Source: an uncultured Clostridia bacterium
Lineage (GTDB): Bacteria; Bacillota; Clostridia; Oscillospirales; Ruminococcaceae
NCBI GenBank assembly: GCA_944386455.1
Contig: CALXBC010000028.1
Coordinates: forward strand, 1 to 34,604
Reading direction: 5' to 3'
DNA: 34,604 nt
Positions 32,268 through 34,604 of the stretch are shown in pieces (the stretch's first letter is position 1; each line of letters begins with the position of its first letter). The notes beneath the pieces were generated by a model. The model worked only from the letters and a program-made list of their open reading frames with translations, ran no database searches and was not told the DNA's origin. The position numbers were made by a program, and so were the translations under genes.

Positions 32268-34499
32268 ATGGCAAGAAAGAAAGAAAGTACCGAAAAAAGA
32301 GTGAACGTCAACGCAGAGATCGAAGGTGCCGGGATCGTTCAGGACCAGCCGATCACCGCAACGCTGGAAACCAACTATCTGCCCTATGCGATGAGCGTGA
32401 TCATTTCTCGGGCACTGCCGGAGATCGACGGCTTTAAGCCGTCTCATCGGAAGCTGCTCTACACGATGTATAAAATGGGGCTGCTGACCGGCGCGCGGAC
32501 AAAGTCTGCGAATGTCGTAGGACAGACCATGCGGCTGAATCCGCATGGCGATGCGGCGATCTATGAGACCATGGTGCGGCTGGCGCGGGGCAATGAGTCG
32601 CTGCTTCATCCTTATGTGGACAGCAAAGGAAATTTCGGTAAGGCGTATTCCCGTGATATGGCTTACGCCGCTTCCCGTTATACCGAGGTCAAGCTCGACC
32701 CTATCTGCACAGAACTTTTTCGGGATATCGACAAGGATACGGTGGATTTTGCACCCAACTATGACAACACCATGACGGAGCCTCTGCTGCTGCCGGTCAC
32801 CTTTCCGTCGATTCTGGTCAACGCCAATGTCGGAATTGCGGTTTCGATGGCCAGCGCAATCTGCCCATTCAACCTCAGAGAGGTTTGTGAGACCACGATT
32901 GCACTGCTGAAAAACAAAGAACATCCGATTGCCGAAACGCTGAAAGGACCTGATTTTCCAGGCGGCGGGCTGATGCTGTATGACGCGGACGAACTGGAAA
33001 AAATCTATCGGACCGGCCGCGGGTCTGTAAAAATACGGGCGCGGTATACTTTTGACAAAGCCAATAACTGCATTGAGGTGACCGAGATTCCGCCGACTAC
33101 AACGGTGGAAGCAATTATTGATAAGCTAAGTGAGCTGGTCAAGGCGGCTAAGGTTCGGGAGATCAGTGATGTCCGTGACGAAACCGACCTTTCCGGCCTA
33201 AAGCTGGCGATCGATCTCAAGCGCGGGACAGACCCTGACAGGCTGATGGCAAAGCTGTATCGTATGACGCCGCTTGAGGATACTTATTCCTGTAATTTCA
33301 ACATTCTGGTCGGCGGTGCGCCCCAGGTCATGGGTATAAATGAGATTCTGGAGGAGTGGACGGCGTTCCGCTTTGAATGCATTCGGCGGCGTACCCTTTT
33401 TGACTTACAGAAGAAAAAAGACAAGCTGCACCTTTTGAAGGGCTTGGGGCTGATTTTGCTCGACATCGACAAGGCGATCCGCATTGTGCGTGAAACCGAG
33501 GAAGAGGCTGAGGTCGTGCCCAATTTGATGATCGGCTTCGGAATCGACGAAGTGCAGGCGGAGTATGTGGCGGAGATCAAGCTGCGGTATCTGAACAAGG
33601 AGTATATCCTAAAACGGCTCCAGGAAACGGAAGAGCTGGAAAAAGCGATTGCTGAAATGGAGGAAATCCTCAAAGACAAGAAGCGAATCCATAAAATCAT
33701 GATCGGAGAGCTGGAGCAGGTCGCCAAAAAATATGGAAAGCCCAGACGCACGCTTTTTGTTTATAACGATGATATTGAGGACGAAGAAGAGACAGAGGAA
33801 ATTCCAGACTATCCGGTTCATCTGTTCCTGACCGGGGAAGGATATTTTAAGAAGATCACGCCGCAGTCCCTGCGGCTGAGCAATGTGCAAAAGCTCAAGG
33901 AAGGTGACGCTGTCACGCTTCACATGGAAACCACAAACAACACAGAACTGCTGTTTTTCAGCGATAAATGTCAGGTTTATAAAGCAAATGCCTCAGAATT
34001 TGAAGATACCAAGGCAAGCGTGATGGGGGATTATATTCCCGCCAAATTGGGCTTTGACGAAGGAGAAAAACTGACGGCAATGGTAACAACCAAGGATTAC
34101 GGTGAGACCGTGCTGTTTTTCTATCAAAACGGCAAGGCGGGCAAGGTGCCGCTGAAGTCTTATGAGACCAAAACAAGGCGCAAAAAGCTTGCTAACGCTT
34201 ATTCGGACAAATCGCCGCTTGTGGCAGTGTTTGCCATATCGGAGGATCGGGAATTTCTGCTGACCGCGTCTTCCCAGCGAAAGCTGCTGTTCCATTCTGC
34301 CATGATCAATGCGAAGGCAGCCCGCGATACACAGGGGGTGGCAGTATTCACCTTGAAAAAGGGGCATTTTCTGGAGTCGGTTGTTCCGTTTGAGGAAGAG
34401 ATGCTGGTGAATCCATATCGTTATCGCACAAAAACATTGCCGTCCGCCGGAATGAAGCCGCGTGAAGAAGACCTGGGAGAGCAGCTCTCTCTGATTTAA
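32268..34499 (+). CDS. parC: DNA topoisomerase IV subunit A (ParC-like)
   Basis: This is the DNA-cutting subunit paired with ParE. The 743 residues hold the winged-helix region YLPYAMSVIISRALPEIDG, the active-site Tyr138 in AASRYTE, the tower and coiled-coil region (long Glu/Lys-rich stretch around residues 435-490) and a C-terminal beta-pinwheel domain. The quinolone-determining loop reads HGDAAIYE (93-100), with Ala96 where E. coli GyrA has Ser83. No GyrA box (QRRGGKG) is seen, supporting ParC over GyrA. An acidic tract (DDIEDEEETEE) links the core to the C-terminal domain. TTGAGGAG precedes the ATG. No terminator appears before an insertion-sequence end only 29 bases after the stop. Confidence 0.94.
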   Translation: MARKKESTEKRVNVNAEIEGAGIVQDQPITATLETNYLPYAMSVIISRALPEIDGFKPSHRKLLYTMYKMGLLTGARTKSANVVGQTMRLNPHGDAAIYETMVRLARGNESLLHPYVDSKGNFGKAYSRDMAYAASRYTEVKLDPICTELFRDIDKDTVDFAPNYDNTMTEPLLLPVTFPSILVNANVGIAVSMASAICPFNLREVCETTIALLKNKEHPIAETLKGPDFPGGGLMLYDADELEKIYRTGRGSVKIRARYTFDKANNCIEVTEIPPTTTVEAIIDKLSELVKAAKVREISDVRDETDLSGLKLAIDLKRGTDPDRLMAKLYRMTPLEDTYSCNFNILVGGAPQVMGINEILEEWTAFRFECIRRRTLFDLQKKKDKLHLLKGLGLILLDIDKAIRIVRETEEEAEVVPNLMIGFGIDEVQAEYVAEIKLRYLNKEYILKRLQETEELEKAIAEMEEILKDKKRIHKIMIGELEQVAKKYGKPRRTLFVYNDDIEDEEETEEIPDYPVHLFLTGEGYFKKITPQSLRLSNVQKLKEGDAVTLHMETTNNTELLFFSDKCQVYKANASEFEDTKASVMGDYIPAKLGFDEGEKLTAMVTTKDYGETVLFFYQNGKAGKVPLKSYETKTRRKKLANAYSDKSPLVAVFAISEDREFLLTASSQRKLLFHSAMINAKAARDTQGVAVFTLKKGHFLESVVPFEEEMLVNPYRYRTKTLPSAGMKPREEDLGEQLSLI

Positions 34500-34527
34500 A
34501 AAGAAAATCGTAAAACCGGCAGCGGAC

Positions 34528-34604
34528 TGAACAGCACCCCAAAAGTTAGACAGTATGGTATACTAGATAACAAGAGGGGTGTTTTATTATGCCAAAAGGG
34601 AAAC
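34528..34604 (+). mobile_element. Left end of an IS3-family insertion sequence (cut by window)
   Basis: TGAACAGCACCCCAAAAG followed by TTAGACAG (34528-34553) matches the terminal inverted repeat style of IS3-family elements (starts TG, CCCC then AAAAGTTAGAC). It is followed after 35 bases by a small coding start with AAGAGGGG as ribosome binding site, as expected for orfA. The right end and target duplication lie outside the window. Confidence 0.75.
34589..34604 (+). CDS. Start of a putative IS3-type transposase orfA (partial)
   Basis: Only ATG CCA AAA GGG AAA C (MPKGK...) is present before the window ends. AGAGGGGTG lies 9 bases upstream. The call rests on its place just inside the inverted repeat; five residues are too few to judge on their own. 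Confidence 0.55.

Overview
The window looks like chromosomal DNA of an anaerobic, Gram-positive Clostridia bacterium, most likely of the Oscillospiraceae/Ruminococcaceae type (inference from gene content; no 16S gene is present). Supporting points are a PolC-type replicative polymerase, a divergent ParE/ParC pair, a NifS-NifU-MnmA cluster, a FeoA-FeoB-Cys-rich small protein operon, YmdB, Shine-Dalgarno sites close to AGGAGG, and intrinsic terminators with long GC-rich stems. Most of it is core genome.

Layout. 1-298: almost three copies of a 110-bp tandem repeat rich in hairpins, just upstream of ispG. 343-7700 (+): ispG (isoprenoid synthesis), a small zinc-ribbon membrane protein, polC and a CPBP-family membrane protease. 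7710-8083: a broken maltose/galactoside O-acetyltransferase gene. 8204-10630 (-): the ferrous iron operon feoA-feoB plus a 48-residue FeoB-associated Cys-rich membrane protein. 10928-11599 (+): a lipoprotein whose NlpC/P60-like domain has lost its catalytic Cys and His. 11677-14416 (-): ymdB, a Nudix hydrolase and yifB/comM in one tight operon. 14547-17204 (-): nifS, nifU and mnmA, which together supply sulfur for Fe-S clusters and for tRNA 2-thiouridine. 17299-18573 (-): an amidohydrolase and RNase HI. 18611-18874: a MITE-like structured inverted-repeat element. 18892-20533 (-): a 53-residue membrane protein, hemW, tRNA-Glu and tRNA-Met. 20690-24060 (-): uracil-DNA glycosylase, a Na/Pi cotransporter with a long structured leader, and a GNAT acetyltransferase. 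24141-27304 (-): ilvB-ilvN-ilvC, branched-chain amino-acid synthesis. 27495-29099 (-): a fusion of an O-antigen-ligase-like polytopic protein with a C-terminal GNAT domain. 29402-34499 (+): parE, a DUF4886/SGNH-like hydrolase and parC. 34528-end: the left end of what appears to be an IS3-family insertion sequence, cut off by the window.

No complete new defence or mobile system is visible. The items most worth a second look are the ligase-GNAT fusion, the pseudoenzyme lipoprotein, the hydrolase inserted between the topoisomerase IV subunits, the 110-bp repeat array before ispG, the structured inverted-repeat element near 18.7 kb, and an apparent 28-bp duplication that displaced the nifS start codon. 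Promoters, terminators and start codons were read by eye. Family assignments rest on motifs recognised in the translations, not on database searches.
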